64,000 bases of DNA from Erwinia sp. E_sp_B01_1 (GTDB lineage: Bacteria > Pseudomonadota > Gammaproteobacteria > Enterobacterales > Enterobacteriaceae). The notes beneath the pieces are model-generated. The model was not told the DNA's origin. It saw only the letters and a program-made list of their open reading frames with translations, and did not search any database. Both the position numbers and the translations under genes were made by a program. Of this stretch, positions 51,809-61,496 are shown piece by piece (the stretch's first letter is position 1; every line of letters begins with the position of its first letter). Location of the stretch: the NCBI RefSeq assembly GCF_036865545.1, contig NZ_CP142208.1, forward strand, positions 2,232,001 through 2,296,000, in the 5' to 3' direction.

Positions 51809-52588
51809 TTATACAGTAAAGGCTTCGCGGAATGCATGGAGCGCTTTTTCAGAATCACCGGATGCCCAGCCTTCCAGTGCCACCACACCCGCGTAATTAA
51901 TATTTTTTAGTGACTGAGCTATTGCTTTATAATTAATTTCACCTGTGCCGGGTTCTTTTCGCCCCGGAACATCGGCAACCTGAATCTCACCAATATTGCT
52001 ACCGCATCGTTGTATTAATTCAATAAGGTTTCCCTCACCAATTTGAGCGTGATAGAGATCAAGATTCATTTTTAGCCACGGACTGTTAACAGCCTGTACC
52101 AGAGCTAAGGTCTCGTCTGCTTTTGCAAAGGGTGTTCCGGGGTGATCAACCGCGGTATTCAGATTTTCCAGCGTAAAGACCCGATTGGCTTTTTCCCCTA
52201 AAGCTGCAAGGCTCTCAAGAGTCTGTTTTGCTTTCAGCCACATCGCCCCCGTAACCACTTCAACAGGTTTAACGGGGAGTCCAACATTGTTCAGGCCTGT
52301 TCCATGGAGATTGAGAGAGGGACAATTTAGCTGTTCAGCCACGGCAATTGACTCAGCGGCACTATGAAGCAGTGCCCCGATTTCATCATCATCCGTGAGG
52401 TTGCCACATATATACCCCGTCATTGAAGTGAAACGTGCGCCTGTGGACGCCAGCTGGGCAATATCCTTTTGTGTCCAGTCCCAGATTTCCACGCCAAACC
52501 CCATGGCATGGATGCGCTGAACCCGCTCAATAAAGGGTAAATCCAGGAATACCATTTCGGCGCAAACTGAAAGTGTGTAATGAGGCAT
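51809..52588 (-). CDS. TIM-barrel isomerase (hydroxypyruvate isomerase/IolI-like)
   Basis: 259 residues from the ATG at 52588. LSVCAEMVFLDLPFIERVQR, GVEIWDWTQKDIAQLASTGA, and metal-site residues in LENLNTAVDHPGTPFAKADE, LDLYHAQIGEG and VADVPGRKEPGTGEINYKAI match the Hyi family. Candidates are hydroxypyruvate isomerase or an inosose isomerase; the context with iolG favours the second. It starts 13 bases after iolG. Confidence 0.82.
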   Translation of the reverse strand: MPHYTLSVCAEMVFLDLPFIERVQRIHAMGFGVEIWDWTQKDIAQLASTGARFTSMTGYICGNLTDDDEIGALLHSAAESIAVAEQLNCPSLNLHGTGLNNVGLPVKPVEVVTGAMWLKAKQTLESLAALGEKANRVFTLENLNTAVDHPGTPFAKADETLALVQAVNSPWLKMNLDLYHAQIGEGNLIELIQRCGSNIGEIQVADVPGRKEPGTGEINYKAIAQSLKNINYAGVVALEGWASGDSEKALHAFREAFTV

Positions 52589-52601
52589 AGAACGTTTTTC
52601 C

Positions 52602-53609
52602 TTACAGGGTGACAGGTTTTGACTGCACGACAGAAGTAATACAGGCCAGGGCAATTTCGAGCGCATTACGTGCATCCTGCCCGGTTGCTTTAGGTGTCTC
52701 TCCAGTTGCAACGCAACGCACAAAGTCTGTCAGTTCTGCAACATAGGCATCACGTAATAAATCCGTATCTTTGCGGGCTGTATCAACCGAGATGCCTTCT
52801 GCGGTGTAACGTACGCAGTTGTTAACATTTATATTGCCTGCCTGAACCATTCCTTTGCTGGCAAAAACCTCGCCCCGTACGTCGTAACCATAGACGGCCT
52901 GGAAATTTGCCTCCGCTGTAGCAATGGCACCGTTGTCGAAGCGAATATTGACCACCGCCGTATCGAGCAGTCCGCGATCTTTGAAATCCGGACGAACCAG
53001 GGCATCAGCCATTGCATATACCTGTACCGGTCTTGCCCCGGGATTCAGGTGGAGCAGAATGTCAAAATCGTGGATCAGGGTTTCCAGGAAAATAGTCCAC
53101 TGTGGGATTGGGGTCGGGTCACCAAGACCAGGATCGCGGGTAACTGAACGCATTAACTGAGGGATACCAATTTTGCCCGCTTTGATATCCTGAAAGGCGG
53201 CGGCAAAACCGCTTACAAACCGGCGATTGAAGCCTACCTGCAGTACGACCCCGGCCTCTTTTGCCGCATTGATGGCCCGGTCCGCTTCATCCAGCGTGAC
53301 AGCCATAGGTTTTTCACAAAATACGCCTTTGCCAGCTTTTGCCGCCGCAATCACCAGTTCTGCATGTGTGCGGGCGGGTGAGGCAATGACAACAGCATCA
53401 ATATCGTTATCTGCAAATAAAGCCTGAGGATCGGTATAGGATTTTTCCGCGCCAAGCGTCGCGGCGAGTTTTTCTGCAGCGCCCGGTACCGGATCGGCTA
53501 CTGCTACCAATACCGCTCCTGGAATAAGCTGGGCTACTGTTTGTCCATGGAAACTTCCCATACGGCCTGCACCAATCAGGCCTACGCGTACGATATTTTG
53601 AACTGCCAT
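52602..53609 (-). CDS. iolG: Inositol 2-dehydrogenase (IolG), Gfo/Idh/MocA family
   Basis: 335 residues. VGLIGAGRMGSFHGQTVAQL, the VFCEKPMAVTLDEAD motif with the catalytic Lys, QVGFNRRFVSGFAAAFQDIK and the catalytic Asp/His in LETLIHDFDILLHLNP fit IolG well. It oxidises myo-inositol to 2-inosose with NAD. First gene of the operon behind a sigma-54 promoter. Confidence 0.87.
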   Translation of the reverse strand: MAVQNIVRVGLIGAGRMGSFHGQTVAQLIPGAVLVAVADPVPGAAEKLAATLGAEKSYTDPQALFADNDIDAVVIASPARTHAELVIAAAKAGKGVFCEKPMAVTLDEADRAINAAKEAGVVLQVGFNRRFVSGFAAAFQDIKAGKIGIPQLMRSVTRDPGLGDPTPIPQWTIFLETLIHDFDILLHLNPGARPVQVYAMADALVRPDFKDRGLLDTAVVNIRFDNGAIATAEANFQAVYGYDVRGEVFASKGMVQAGNINVNNCVRYTAEGISVDTARKDTDLLRDAYVAELTDFVRCVATGETPKATGQDARNALEIALACITSVVQSKPVTL

Positions 53610-53686
53610 ATATCCTCCTTCTCTACAGGGTTAAGAGCGTGTGATTATCGTTATGAACATGTTTATTTTTATCGCTGCTATAGATA

Positions 53687-53702
53687 AGCAATTAGTATGC
53701 CA
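53687..53702 (-). promoter_or_regulatory. Sigma-54 promoter of the iolG operon
   Basis: On the minus strand TGGCATACTAATTGCT: TGGCA at -24 and TTGC at -12 with the exact spacing of the consensus TGGCAYRNNNNTTGCW. It is 78 bases upstream of the iolG start. A sigma-54 activator gene is divergent from it. Confidence 0.75.
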
Positions 53703-53766
53703 AAAATTAACTTGCTGTTTTTAATGATTTTTATAAAATTTATATGTAAATAAAATGTTCACATAG

Positions 53767-53791
53767 TTTACATGTAAAGTTAACATGTTTA
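53767..53791. promoter_or_regulatory. Candidate enhancer sites for the sigma-54 activator
   Basis: Two adjacent palindromic boxes, TTTACATGTAAA (53767-53778) and TTAACATGTTTA (53780-53791), both centred on ACATGT, lie about 65-105 bases upstream of the sigma-54 promoter, the usual place for activator binding. AACATGTT recurs at 53656-53663 in the iolG leader. Confidence 0.5.
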
Positions 53792-53833
53792 TAAAACAGA
53801 CATACTGTTCAGAGAAAATTTCAAGGGGTTTAC

Positions 53834-55798
53834 ATGGAAGGGGATGACCGAAATGAAGAATGGGAGCTTATCGCAAGACTCAATAATGAACAGAGTGCCA
53901 CCAAAGAGGCTGAAGATGTCCACAGATTCTGGGAAGCCTTTGAACAGGGTGTTAAGCCTGTGGGACTCAGGTCAACTGTTTATGCTTCCTGGCAGCGGAG
54001 TCGTGACCAGGGGATCACAGGTAAAGTTTTTAAATATCAATTTGCTGATGCCGTTCAATTAAAAGCAATTTTGCAGAAAAATGCCCAGCTGATCATTACG
54101 GCTCGGGACATTATGACTAATTTACTCACTTATAATCCTGACGGTCACATCAACCTCACAGACGCCGATGGCGTGACTCTCTGTTATTGTGGTCAGGATA
54201 TAACACCTGTGGGCAGCTTACTCAGGGAGGAGATATTGGGCACCAACTGCACAGGTCGCTGCCTGAGTGAAAACCATCTGGTTTACCTGCTTAGTGAAGA
54301 AAACTACAAATATTCCCTGCGTGCTCGCGGTAAACATTGTGCGGCAGCCCCAGTCAGAGATGAGCATGGAAAAACAATCGCTGTACTGACGTTAACTGCC
54401 AATCCCGGCTACTTTCACTACCATACTGTGGGCACCGTACAGGCAGCTGCCGAGGCGATAGCACAGCAGTTGATTCTCCGAAGGGTGGTGGGTGAGCAGC
54501 AATCGGTTCTGGAATCCATTAATGAAGGGGTTATTGTTTTAGCGCCAACGGGCACTGTTCGTCAGTTTAATCGCTACGCATTGAAAGTTATGGATATTGT
54601 GGAAGCTAAGGAAGGTGATGATATCGATAACATATTGCTTCTTGATACGGGTTCTTTAAAGGAACTTCCTGTATGTAAAGACCGTAATGTAACGTTTTGC
54701 CCCGTGCTGAAAAACCCCATAAATTGTCTGATCTCCGTTGTCTTAACTCATGACGGCGGCAAAGTGATCTCGCTAAGAGAAAATCGCCGTATTCGCGACA
54801 TCACCCATAAGGTTATGGGCAGCAAAGCCAGCTACCATTTCGACATGATTCTCGGCCAGTCAAAAGTCATGCAGGATATTCGACGTAAAGCCCGCATTGC
54901 GGGAAAAAGCGACAGCACGGTACTGCTGATGGGAGAGAGTGGAACAGGCAAAGAGCTCTTCGCACAATCCATCCATAACGTCAGCCAGCGTAATAATGGT
55001 CCTTTCCTTGCGGTAAACTGCGGCGCTATACCCCGGGATTTAGTTCAGAGTGAATTGTTTGGCTATGAAGACGGGGCTTTTACCGGCTCAAGACGGGGAG
55101 GGGCAGCAGGTAAGTTCGAACTCGCCGATGGGGGAACATTGTTTCTTGATGAAATAGGTGACATGCCGTTAGAGGCACAAACCAATTTATTAAGGGTGCT
55201 TCAGGAGAGTGAGATTACCCGCATAGGGAGTGACCGTTCAGTGAAAGTTAATGTCCGGATCATTGCTGCAACTAATCGTGATTTAAAGAAAGATGTGGAA
55301 CATGGCGCCTTCCGCCGCGATCTCTGGTTTCGTCTGAATGTTATTGGCTTGCTGATACCTCCACTCCGGCAGAGAACGGAGGATATAACGGAGTTAGCCC
55401 AACTGTTTAGTGAGCAAGTTTGCCGGTCGCTGGGGAAAGATCCTTCGCATTTTACACCTGAGTCGATCCGTGCACTGGAAGCCCACAACTGGCCGGGGAA
55501 CGTACGTGAACTTGAAAATATTGTTGAGAGAACAATCAATATGACCGAAAGTTCTGTCATTGGTCTGGAGGATTTACCTGATGATATCCAACATGCTACC
55601 CGTCCGGATAATAAAAAAAGTCATCCTTCAGCAGTAAGATATAATCTTCAGGAAGGGGAAAAGTATTTAATTGAATTATGTCTTTTAGAAAAGAATGGCA
55701 ATCTTCGTCAGGTTGCGCTGGCCATGAACCTCTCGCGTACGGCACTCTATAACAAAATCAAACGCTACTCTATTGATGTTGAGAGTTTTCGTAAATGA
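53834..55798 (+). CDS. Sigma-54-dependent transcriptional activator (AcoR/DhaR-like)
   Basis: 654 residues: GAF-like sensor about 80-215, PAS-like segment 222-320, AAA+ domain about 337-565 with Walker A GESGTGKE (367-374), the sigma-contact loop GAFTGS (414-419, normally GAFTGA) and Walker [15 protein letters not shown], and a Fis-type HTH at the end ([20 protein letters not shown]). It activates the divergent iolG operon from the sigma-54 promoter. Inositol operons of enterobacteria are usually repressed by RpiR-type IolR, so this control is uncommon. The Ala-to-Ser change in GAFTGA is tolerated in some members. Confidence 0.93.
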   Translation: MEGDDRNEEWELIARLNNEQSATKEAEDVHRFWEAFEQGVKPVGLRSTVYASWQRSRDQGITGKVFKYQFADAVQLKAILQKNAQLIITARDIMTNLLTYNPDGHINLTDADGVTLCYCGQDITPVGSLLREEILGTNCTGRCLSENHLVYLLSEENYKYSLRARGKHCAAAPVRDEHGKTIAVLTLTANPGYFHYHTVGTVQAAAEAIAQQLILRRVVGEQQSVLESINEGVIVLAPTGTVRQFNRYALKVMDIVEAKEGDDIDNILLLDTGSLKELPVCKDRNVTFCPVLKNPINCLISVVLTHDGGKVISLRENRRIRDITHKVMGSKASYHFDMILGQSKVMQDIRRKARIAGKSDSTVLLMGESGTGKELFAQSIHNVSQRNNGPFLAVNCGAIPRDLVQSELFGYEDGAFTGSRRGGAAGKFELADGGTLFLDEIGDMPLEAQTNLLRVLQESEITRIGSDRSVKVNVRIIAATNRDLKKDVEHGAFRRDLWFRLNVIGLLIPPLRQRTEDITELAQLFSEQVCRSLGKDPSHFTPESIRALEAHNWPGNVRELENIVERTINMTESSVIGLEDLPDDIQHATRPDNKKSHPSAVRYNLQEGEKYLIELCLLEKNGNLRQVALAMNLSRTALYNKIKRYSIDVESFRK

Positions 55799-56007
55799 TA
55801 AGGCTTTTACCCCATATGAATTCAAATTCGATGATTTTATTTAAAATAATTGATTTCAAAAATCACTTAATTTTATCTCCCTCTGTCTGCTTTTATGAAA
55901 TGAAAAACCATGACCCTGGGGAGCAAAATCACTATAATAAGGCCTTAAATCAAAATCGGCTGTGACCGAGCATGAATACGTCATTTTAATAACCCGGAGA
56001 TGTTGTT

Positions 56008-56628
56008 ATGTCCATCATGGATGCGCTTCTGGCGTTTAGTTTTGCTGCAGTGCTGTTAACCTTAACCCCAGGCCTGGATACTGCCCTGGTATTGCGAACC
56101 GCCACTGTGGAAGGAAGAAAACAGGCTGTTCGCGCTGCGCTTGGTATCAGTGCCGGCTGCTTAATATGGGGCGTAGCAGTGGCTTTCGGGTTAGGAGCCC
56201 TGGTGGCTGTTTCCGAACTTGCCTATGACATTCTGAAGTACTGCGGTGCAGCTTATCTGAGCTGGCTGGGCATAAATATGTTGCTGCGTCCAAGGAAGCA
56301 GTTCGCAGTGGCAGAGACTTCCAATAAACCGGCTGAAAACTGGTTTTTGAAAGGCGTTCTCGGCAATGCCCTGAACCCTAAAGTGGGCATCTTCTATGTT
56401 TCTTTTTTACCTCAGTTTATTCCACAGGGGCACTCGCCCGTTATCTGGACTTTTGCACTGGTGAGTATTCATATGGTGATTGGCATTATCTGGTCGATGA
56501 TGTTGATTGGTGCGACGCGCCCGCTGGCAGCTTTGTTGCGTAAAGAGAAAGTTATCCGCTGGCTGGATCGCACAACCGGGATGATTTTTCTGCTGTTTGC
56601 AGCCCGGCTGGCGTTCAGTAAGCGCTAG
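56008..56628 (+). CDS. LysE/RhtB-family amino-acid exporter
   Basis: 206 residues, about six membrane segments. The signature LTPGLDTALVLRTATVEGRK (NPGPD-like block), AYLSWLGINMLLRP and GVLGNALNPKVGIFYVSFLP is characteristic. It exports an amino acid such as homoserine, threonine or lysine. Single gene ending at a strong terminator; no regulator beside it. Confidence 0.92.
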   Translation: MSIMDALLAFSFAAVLLTLTPGLDTALVLRTATVEGRKQAVRAALGISAGCLIWGVAVAFGLGALVAVSELAYDILKYCGAAYLSWLGINMLLRPRKQFAVAETSNKPAENWFLKGVLGNALNPKVGIFYVSFLPQFIPQGHSPVIWTFALVSIHMVIGIIWSMMLIGATRPLAALLRKEKVIRWLDRTTGMIFLLFAARLAFSKR

Positions 56629-56676
56629 ACAGCGCTGAAAAAATCAGGGGTTAAGTCAGTCTTTTGTTTACAGCCA

Positions 56677-56709
56677 GAGTGATGCGAACGGATTCGCATC
56701 ACTCAATCT
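56677..56709 (+). terminator. Terminator between convergent exporter genes
   Basis: Perfect 12-bp stem GAGTGATGCGAA/TTCGCATCACTC with a 4-base loop, then a T-rich tail (AATCTCATTTTT from 56705). May also serve the minus-strand MFS gene. Confidence 0.75.
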
Positions 56710-56733
56710 CATTTTTACACTGATGCGTTTTAC

Positions 56734-57936
56734 TTATTTAACGGCAGCATCTCTGGTTAAAGCCAACTTGCGACGACGCATCGCAAGCCATAAAAGCGTC
56801 AGGGTAGTTACCGCTAACCAGGGCAGCAGCATCAGATTCATTTTTTCCCACCCTATCGAGCTAAGAAGCGCGGCAGCGCAGAGTGAGCACGCCAGCCCCA
56901 CCACAAAAATCGTCATATCATTGACCGCCTGCGCCACACCTTTTTCCGCAGAGGAAAACGTGGTAGTGACCAGAGTGGTCCCGCCAATATAGAGAAAATT
57001 CCATCCCAGACCGACAAAAATCAGTGCGCCTGCAAATGAAGCAAATCCCGTTCCGGTAAGCGTAAGTAAAATGTGAACGATAAAAAATAAAATCCCCGTC
57101 AGCATAATGCTGATAACACCAAAACGTTCAATCAACCTGCCGGTAAAAAATGAGGGAAGAAACATACCCAACACATGTAACTGTATGACTATGGATGTTT
57201 CAGCAAGAGGATGATCATGGTGCATCATGGCAAGGGGTGTCGCGGTCATTGCCAGGATCATTATTCCGTAGCCTGTGGCCGCGCCGAAAAGGGCAATAAG
57301 ATAGGCGGGTTGAGAGATAACGGTATGCCAGGGTCTTCCGGAGATGGCATTCATCTGCGTGGAGACCGGTTCATCTGTCTTCAGGCGGGTTAAGGTCAGA
57401 AGGCCCACCAGCGAGATAACAATGAGCAGGGCAAATGAACCAGCATAAGGCACTGCTGACAGGTTGCTTCCCAGTTGGGCCAGAAGAGGGCCAGCCAACG
57501 CAGCAACAATACCCCCCGCCATTACCAGTGAAATTGCTTTCGGTCTGAAAGCAGGCGTTGCAACCTCACTGGCTGCAAACCGGTAGAACTGAGCGAAGGC
57601 CTGGTATACTCCGACCAGAAATGTTCCAAAACAGAGCAGGAAAAAAGAGCTGGTTATAAGACCCATGGCGCCGGAGATGCCGCCCACTATTCCGGCAACC
57701 GTCCCTGCACAAAAGCCCCTCTTTCGCCCGACCTTACTCATCCAGAGTGACGCAGGGAAAGTCATCACGGCCGTGCCTAAAAACATGGTGGCTACTGGCA
57801 GAGTGGCATAATCCGGAGAAGGAGCCAGCTGACCTCCTGCCAGTCCGCCTATGGTAGCCACCAGCACGGAAGCCGTCTGAAAAATAGCTTGAGAACCTGC
57901 AAGTACACCGATCTGACGGTACATATTTTTATTCAC
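56734..57936 (-). CDS. MFS transporter, DHA1-like (putative efflux)
   Basis: 400 residues, 12 membrane segments: GVLAGSQAIFQTASVLVATI, SLWMSKVGRKRGFCAGTVAG (motif A form), FLVGVYQAFAQFYRFAASEV. It belongs to a less-studied MFS branch without a clear substrate. It lies 94 bases downstream of the CitMHS gene on the same strand and may share its transcript. Confidence 0.83.
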   Translation of the reverse strand: MNKNMYRQIGVLAGSQAIFQTASVLVATIGGLAGGQLAPSPDYATLPVATMFLGTAVMTFPASLWMSKVGRKRGFCAGTVAGIVGGISGAMGLITSSFFLLCFGTFLVGVYQAFAQFYRFAASEVATPAFRPKAISLVMAGGIVAALAGPLLAQLGSNLSAVPYAGSFALLIVISLVGLLTLTRLKTDEPVSTQMNAISGRPWHTVISQPAYLIALFGAATGYGIMILAMTATPLAMMHHDHPLAETSIVIQLHVLGMFLPSFFTGRLIERFGVISIMLTGILFFIVHILLTLTGTGFASFAGALIFVGLGWNFLYIGGTTLVTTTFSSAEKGVAQAVNDMTIFVVGLACSLCAAALLSSIGWEKMNLMLLPWLAVTTLTLLWLAMRRRKLALTRDAAVK

Positions 57937-58030
57937 ATCTTAACCCTTAATAAAACCGGTTGAATTTTTTCGACGGTCACCGCCAGGAGATCTCTACAAC
58001 CAGGATAACATAGCGTAGTACCAATCCTCA

Positions 58031-59332
58031 TCACACAGGAATAATGCCAAGAACAACAGCGGCTAACAGAGCACACACACTCATGATCCAGATTTTCACC
58101 ATAGAGTGACGAATATGCTCACCGACCTGGAGATTTAGCAGCCCCAGTCCAAGATGCGTTGCCGGTATAACCGGACTTAACAGCAAACCTATCTGTTCGG
58201 TAATAAGCATAGCGATGGTGACATGGAGTGGCGATATGTCAAAGCTTTGCCCAAGTCCGACAGCGAGAGGAAGAAGCGCAAAATAGAATGCATCAGAACC
58301 GATAAGAATAACAATCGGAACGCTGAAAGCAGCCAGAATAATATAAAGGTAGGGTCCTAAACTTGAGGGCAGAACGGCTGCGAGTTCATTTACTAATACT
58401 TTAATGATCCCCGTATTTTGTAATATCCCGACGAATACCCCAATGGTTAAGAAGATCACGATGACCGGGAAGATAGTCAGCGCATAATCTTTGATTTTCT
58501 GCTGTGCTTTTTTAGCATCAGGATAATTGATCATCACCGCCAGCGAGAAAGCGATCATAAACAGGAAATTACCCGCGACTAAACCCGAAACCAGGATAAC
58601 AATTGTGGCAATCACCAACACAAAGTTAGCGCGTAACAGCCAGGGATTATGGTCGCCTTTGCTCGATAGCATTTCCTGACGCATCAGCAGGAAGGCTTCT
58701 TTGCCGATCCCTGAACCGCTTTTATTTTCCACTCTGGCCATGTACCAGCAGAGAATAACGCCGAGCGCAAACAGTACGGCCTGAAGAGGAATGAGTTTGT
58801 AATAGACGTCAAGGATATCAAGATGCGTCACGGCAATGGCGCGGTTCAGCGATCCTCCCCACGGGGTAATACCCGTTACGCCGACACCCACAGTAACCAG
58901 CATCAACAAGGTCTTTCGGCTGATATTCATTTTTTCATACAAGGGCAACAGCGCTGGGACAGTCACCAGCAGGGTGGCGTACGCATTACCATCCAGGCTA
59001 CATACTGAAGCTATAACCAGCGTAGCCAGCAGAACAGAAAAAGTTGACTGCGTAACGAAGCGCAGGATAAAGCGTACAATAACGTCAAACACACCCGCTT
59101 CTTTCATCAGAGTAAAGAACATCGCACTGAAGGCTACCAGCGTTGCGGTGCCCACCACCGATTTCAAGCCTGATGCAACATATTCACCCAACTCCTTAAA
59201 GCCAAACCCGCAGACCAGTGCAGCGACCGTCGGTAATACAATAAAAAGCACACTGGGAGGGAACTTATTTTTCAATAAGCACCATGTCAAAATAACAAAC
59301 ATGACAATGCCAGTAATAAGCATTAGTGACAT
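58031..59332 (-). CDS. CitMHS-family citrate-type carrier
   Basis: 433 residues, 11-12 membrane segments. FAVLLATLVIASVCSLDGNA-type block, GVTGITPWGGSLNRAIAVTH and SVPIVILIGSDAFYFALLPL are conserved in the CitM/CitH citrate-metal:proton symporters. Divergent from the beta-decarboxylating dehydrogenase operon across a region with a CRP site, so it likely imports the di- or tricarboxylate that those enzymes use. Confidence 0.87.
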   Translation of the reverse strand: MSLMLITGIVMFVILTWCLLKNKFPPSVLFIVLPTVAALVCGFGFKELGEYVASGLKSVVGTATLVAFSAMFFTLMKEAGVFDVIVRFILRFVTQSTFSVLLATLVIASVCSLDGNAYATLLVTVPALLPLYEKMNISRKTLLMLVTVGVGVTGITPWGGSLNRAIAVTHLDILDVYYKLIPLQAVLFALGVILCWYMARVENKSGSGIGKEAFLLMRQEMLSSKGDHNPWLLRANFVLVIATIVILVSGLVAGNFLFMIAFSLAVMINYPDAKKAQQKIKDYALTIFPVIVIFLTIGVFVGILQNTGIIKVLVNELAAVLPSSLGPYLYIILAAFSVPIVILIGSDAFYFALLPLAVGLGQSFDISPLHVTIAMLITEQIGLLLSPVIPATHLGLGLLNLQVGEHIRHSMVKIWIMSVCALLAAVVLGIIPV

Positions 59333-59680
59333 AACTTATCCTTACTATTTCCGCAGTCAAAAGTGTCAGGGGTAACGGTTCCGGTTTATATTGCTTTTAT
59401 GTGTAAAGAAGTGCAATTGATCCGCGTGTTGTTTTGTGCTTCAGATCACATAAATGGGGTTATTTATTAACAAATGCAGGTTTGTGGGTATCTGAAGGTA
59501 CCTGTCACTCTGACGACCAAATTACTGACCCGAACAGGCTTTACCTAACCTGATGATTAAACAGGAGAATATGGCGATGTGTCTTTTTTGTATCAAAAAT
59601 GTGATCTCAATCACCTTGCACTAGGTGCATTTCTTGGTATAAAAATGCAATCGAAAACAAATCATCTATCTGGAGTATTT
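59333..59680. other. Divergent promoter region, 348 bases
   Basis: Lies between the CitMHS gene and the dehydrogenase operon. It contains one CRP-like site at 59435-59450. An open frame runs through its end in phase with the dehydrogenase but lacks a ribosome binding site. No local regulator gene was seen on either side. Confidence 0.55.
59435..59450. promoter_or_regulatory. Candidate CRP-cAMP site
   Basis: TGTGC-TTCAGA-TCACA matches TGTGA-N6-TCACA at nine of ten half-site bases, near the middle of the divergent gap. Confidence 0.55.
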
Positions 59681-60751
59681 ATGCGTATTTTGGTTCTGCC
59701 TTGTGACGGTATCGGCCCTGAGATCACTTCTGCTGCGGTAAGCGTGCTGGAGTCACTGGATAAAGCCTATGGTCTGAACTTTGAGTTCGATTATGAAGAC
59801 GTAGGTTTTAAAAGCCTGGAATTACACGGTACCACTCTGCGTCAGGAATCTCTTGACCGTGCTAAAACTTATGACGGCATTATCCTGGGCACACAGTCCC
59901 ATGCTGATTATCCTGCACCGGAAAAAGGAGGACGTAATGTTTCTGCCGGCTTCCGTATCGGTCTGGACCTTTATGCAAACGTACGTCCTGCGCGCACCCG
60001 TCCTTTCCTGACTTCTAATATGAAGGAAGGTAAATCAATGGATCTGGTGATCATGCGTGAAGCAACCGAAGGCTTCTACCCAGACCGCAACATGACTCGC
60101 GGCTGGGGTGAAGTGATGCCAAGCCCGGATATGGCGCTTTCGACCCGTAAAATCACCCGTCATTGTTCTGAGCGTATTGCACGCAAAGCCTTTGAGCTGG
60201 CGATGCAGCGTCGTAAAAAAGTGACGGCAATTCATAAGGCTAACAGTTTCCACATGACCGATGGTCTGTTCCTTGAGGCTGTGCGCCACGTTGCAAAAGA
60301 GTTCCCGGAAGTTGAACTGGACGATCTGTTAGTTGACGCCTCCACTGCGCACCTGGTGCGTAACCCGGAGCGCTTCGACGTGCTGGTTGCCACTAACTTC
60401 TACGGCGACATCATCAGCGACCTGGCAAGCGAATTATCAGGCAGCCTCGGCCTGGCCGGTTCCATCATGGCCAGCGACACCCACTGCTGTGCGCAGGCCC
60501 AGCACGGTTCAGCGCCGGATATTCAGAATCAGGACAAAGCTAATCCTGTCTCTATGATTCTGTCCGTTGCGATGATGCTGCAGTGGTACGCAGAGAAACA
60601 TAATCAGCCCAAATTCCTGAAAGCCGCGGAAGAGATCAACCGTGCAGTTGATGAAGTGCTGGAAAATCCGGACACCCGTACACCTGATTTGGGCGGCAAG
60701 TGCGGTACTAAAGCCTTTGCTGAGAAAGTGGCTGCATCCATTCGCGCCTGA
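59681..60751 (+). CDS. Isocitrate/isopropylmalate-family beta-decarboxylating dehydrogenase
   Basis: 356 residues from the ATG at 59681 (TGGAG leader). The family core is intact: LPCDGIGPEITSAAVSVLES, MREATEGFYPDRNMTRGW, catalytic Lys in VTAIHKANSFHMTDG, Asp pair in ATNFYGDIISDLASELSGSL and GSAPDIQNQDKANP. Members oxidise and decarboxylate 2-hydroxy-dicarboxylates or tricarboxylates (D-malate, tartrate, isopropylmalate, isocitrate). It differs from E. coli DmlA in the substrate segment, so the substrate is open. First gene of a plus-strand operon. Confidence 0.9.
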   Translation: MRILVLPCDGIGPEITSAAVSVLESLDKAYGLNFEFDYEDVGFKSLELHGTTLRQESLDRAKTYDGIILGTQSHADYPAPEKGGRNVSAGFRIGLDLYANVRPARTRPFLTSNMKEGKSMDLVIMREATEGFYPDRNMTRGWGEVMPSPDMALSTRKITRHCSERIARKAFELAMQRRKKVTAIHKANSFHMTDGLFLEAVRHVAKEFPEVELDDLLVDASTAHLVRNPERFDVLVATNFYGDIISDLASELSGSLGLAGSIMASDTHCCAQAQHGSAPDIQNQDKANPVSMILSVAMMLQWYAEKHNQPKFLKAAEEINRAVDEVLENPDTRTPDLGGKCGTKAFAEKVAASIRA

Positions 60752-60807
60752 TTTAGCGTCAGAGGGTTGCCGCACTTCAGCGGCAGCCTGCTTTTAGGAA
60801 GACGAAG

Positions 60808-61464
60808 ATGAATCAACGTATTGTTTTAATCCACGCCACTCCGCTGGCTGTTGAGCCCATTAACCAGGCTTTTGCTGACCTGTGGCCAGAAGCTGAAATC
60901 AGTAACCTGCTGGATGACGCGCTAAGCGTTGACCGCCGCAAAGTCACTGTATTGACCGATCCTCTGTATCAGAGGATTAATTCACTGGTGGACTATGCTG
61001 GCAGCATTCATGCCGGGGCAGTTTTGTTTACCTGTTCAGCTTTTGGTGAAGCTATTGATGCCAGCGCAGCCAAAAACAGCTTTCCCATACTCAAGCCAAA
61101 TGAAGCCATGTTTGAAGCGGCATTAGTGAAGGGTAAAAATATTGTCATGCTCGCAACCTTTGCTCCCGCTATTGCGGGGATGGAGTCTGAATTCAAAGAA
61201 CTGGCGCGCAAAAGTTCTTCTGAAGCCACGCTTACCAGCATTCTGGTCGAAGGAGCGCGTGATGCACTTGAGCAGGGTGATGAAGAACGGCATAACCAGT
61301 TGATCGTGCAGACGGCACGTGAACACAGCGATGCCGATGCCATTCTCCTTGCGCACTTCTCGATGGCCATTGCCTGGCACCAGGTTCAGTCAGCGGTGAA
61401 GTGTCCGGTATTAAGCAGTCCGCATGCGGCCGTTTCAAAACTGAAAATAGTAATGGCTGATTAA
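60808..61464 (+). CDS. Asp/Glu/hydantoin racemase-fold protein, paralogue B
   Basis: 218 residues, same length as the product at 36166. One catalytic Cys in LFTCSAFGEAIDASAA; the second Cys position is LLAHFSMA. The conserved block KPNEAMFEAAL is shared with paralogue A. Likely a cofactor-free isomerase or decarboxylase of a carboxylate and not an amino-acid racemase. Starts 56 bases after the dehydrogenase with AGGAAGACGAAG upstream. Confidence 0.83.
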   Translation: MNQRIVLIHATPLAVEPINQAFADLWPEAEISNLLDDALSVDRRKVTVLTDPLYQRINSLVDYAGSIHAGAVLFTCSAFGEAIDASAAKNSFPILKPNEAMFEAALVKGKNIVMLATFAPAIAGMESEFKELARKSSSEATLTSILVEGARDALEQGDEERHNQLIVQTAREHSDADAILLAHFSMAIAWHQVQSAVKCPVLSSPHAAVSKLKIVMAD

Positions 61465-61496
61465 TCCAGTCTCTTTCAAGTTAAAAAGGCATTATC

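Noticed and set aside
59579..59680. Longer start for the beta-decarboxylating dehydrogenase
   Set aside because: The extra 34 residues have no family similarity or ribosome binding site, while TGGAG stands before the ATG at 59681.
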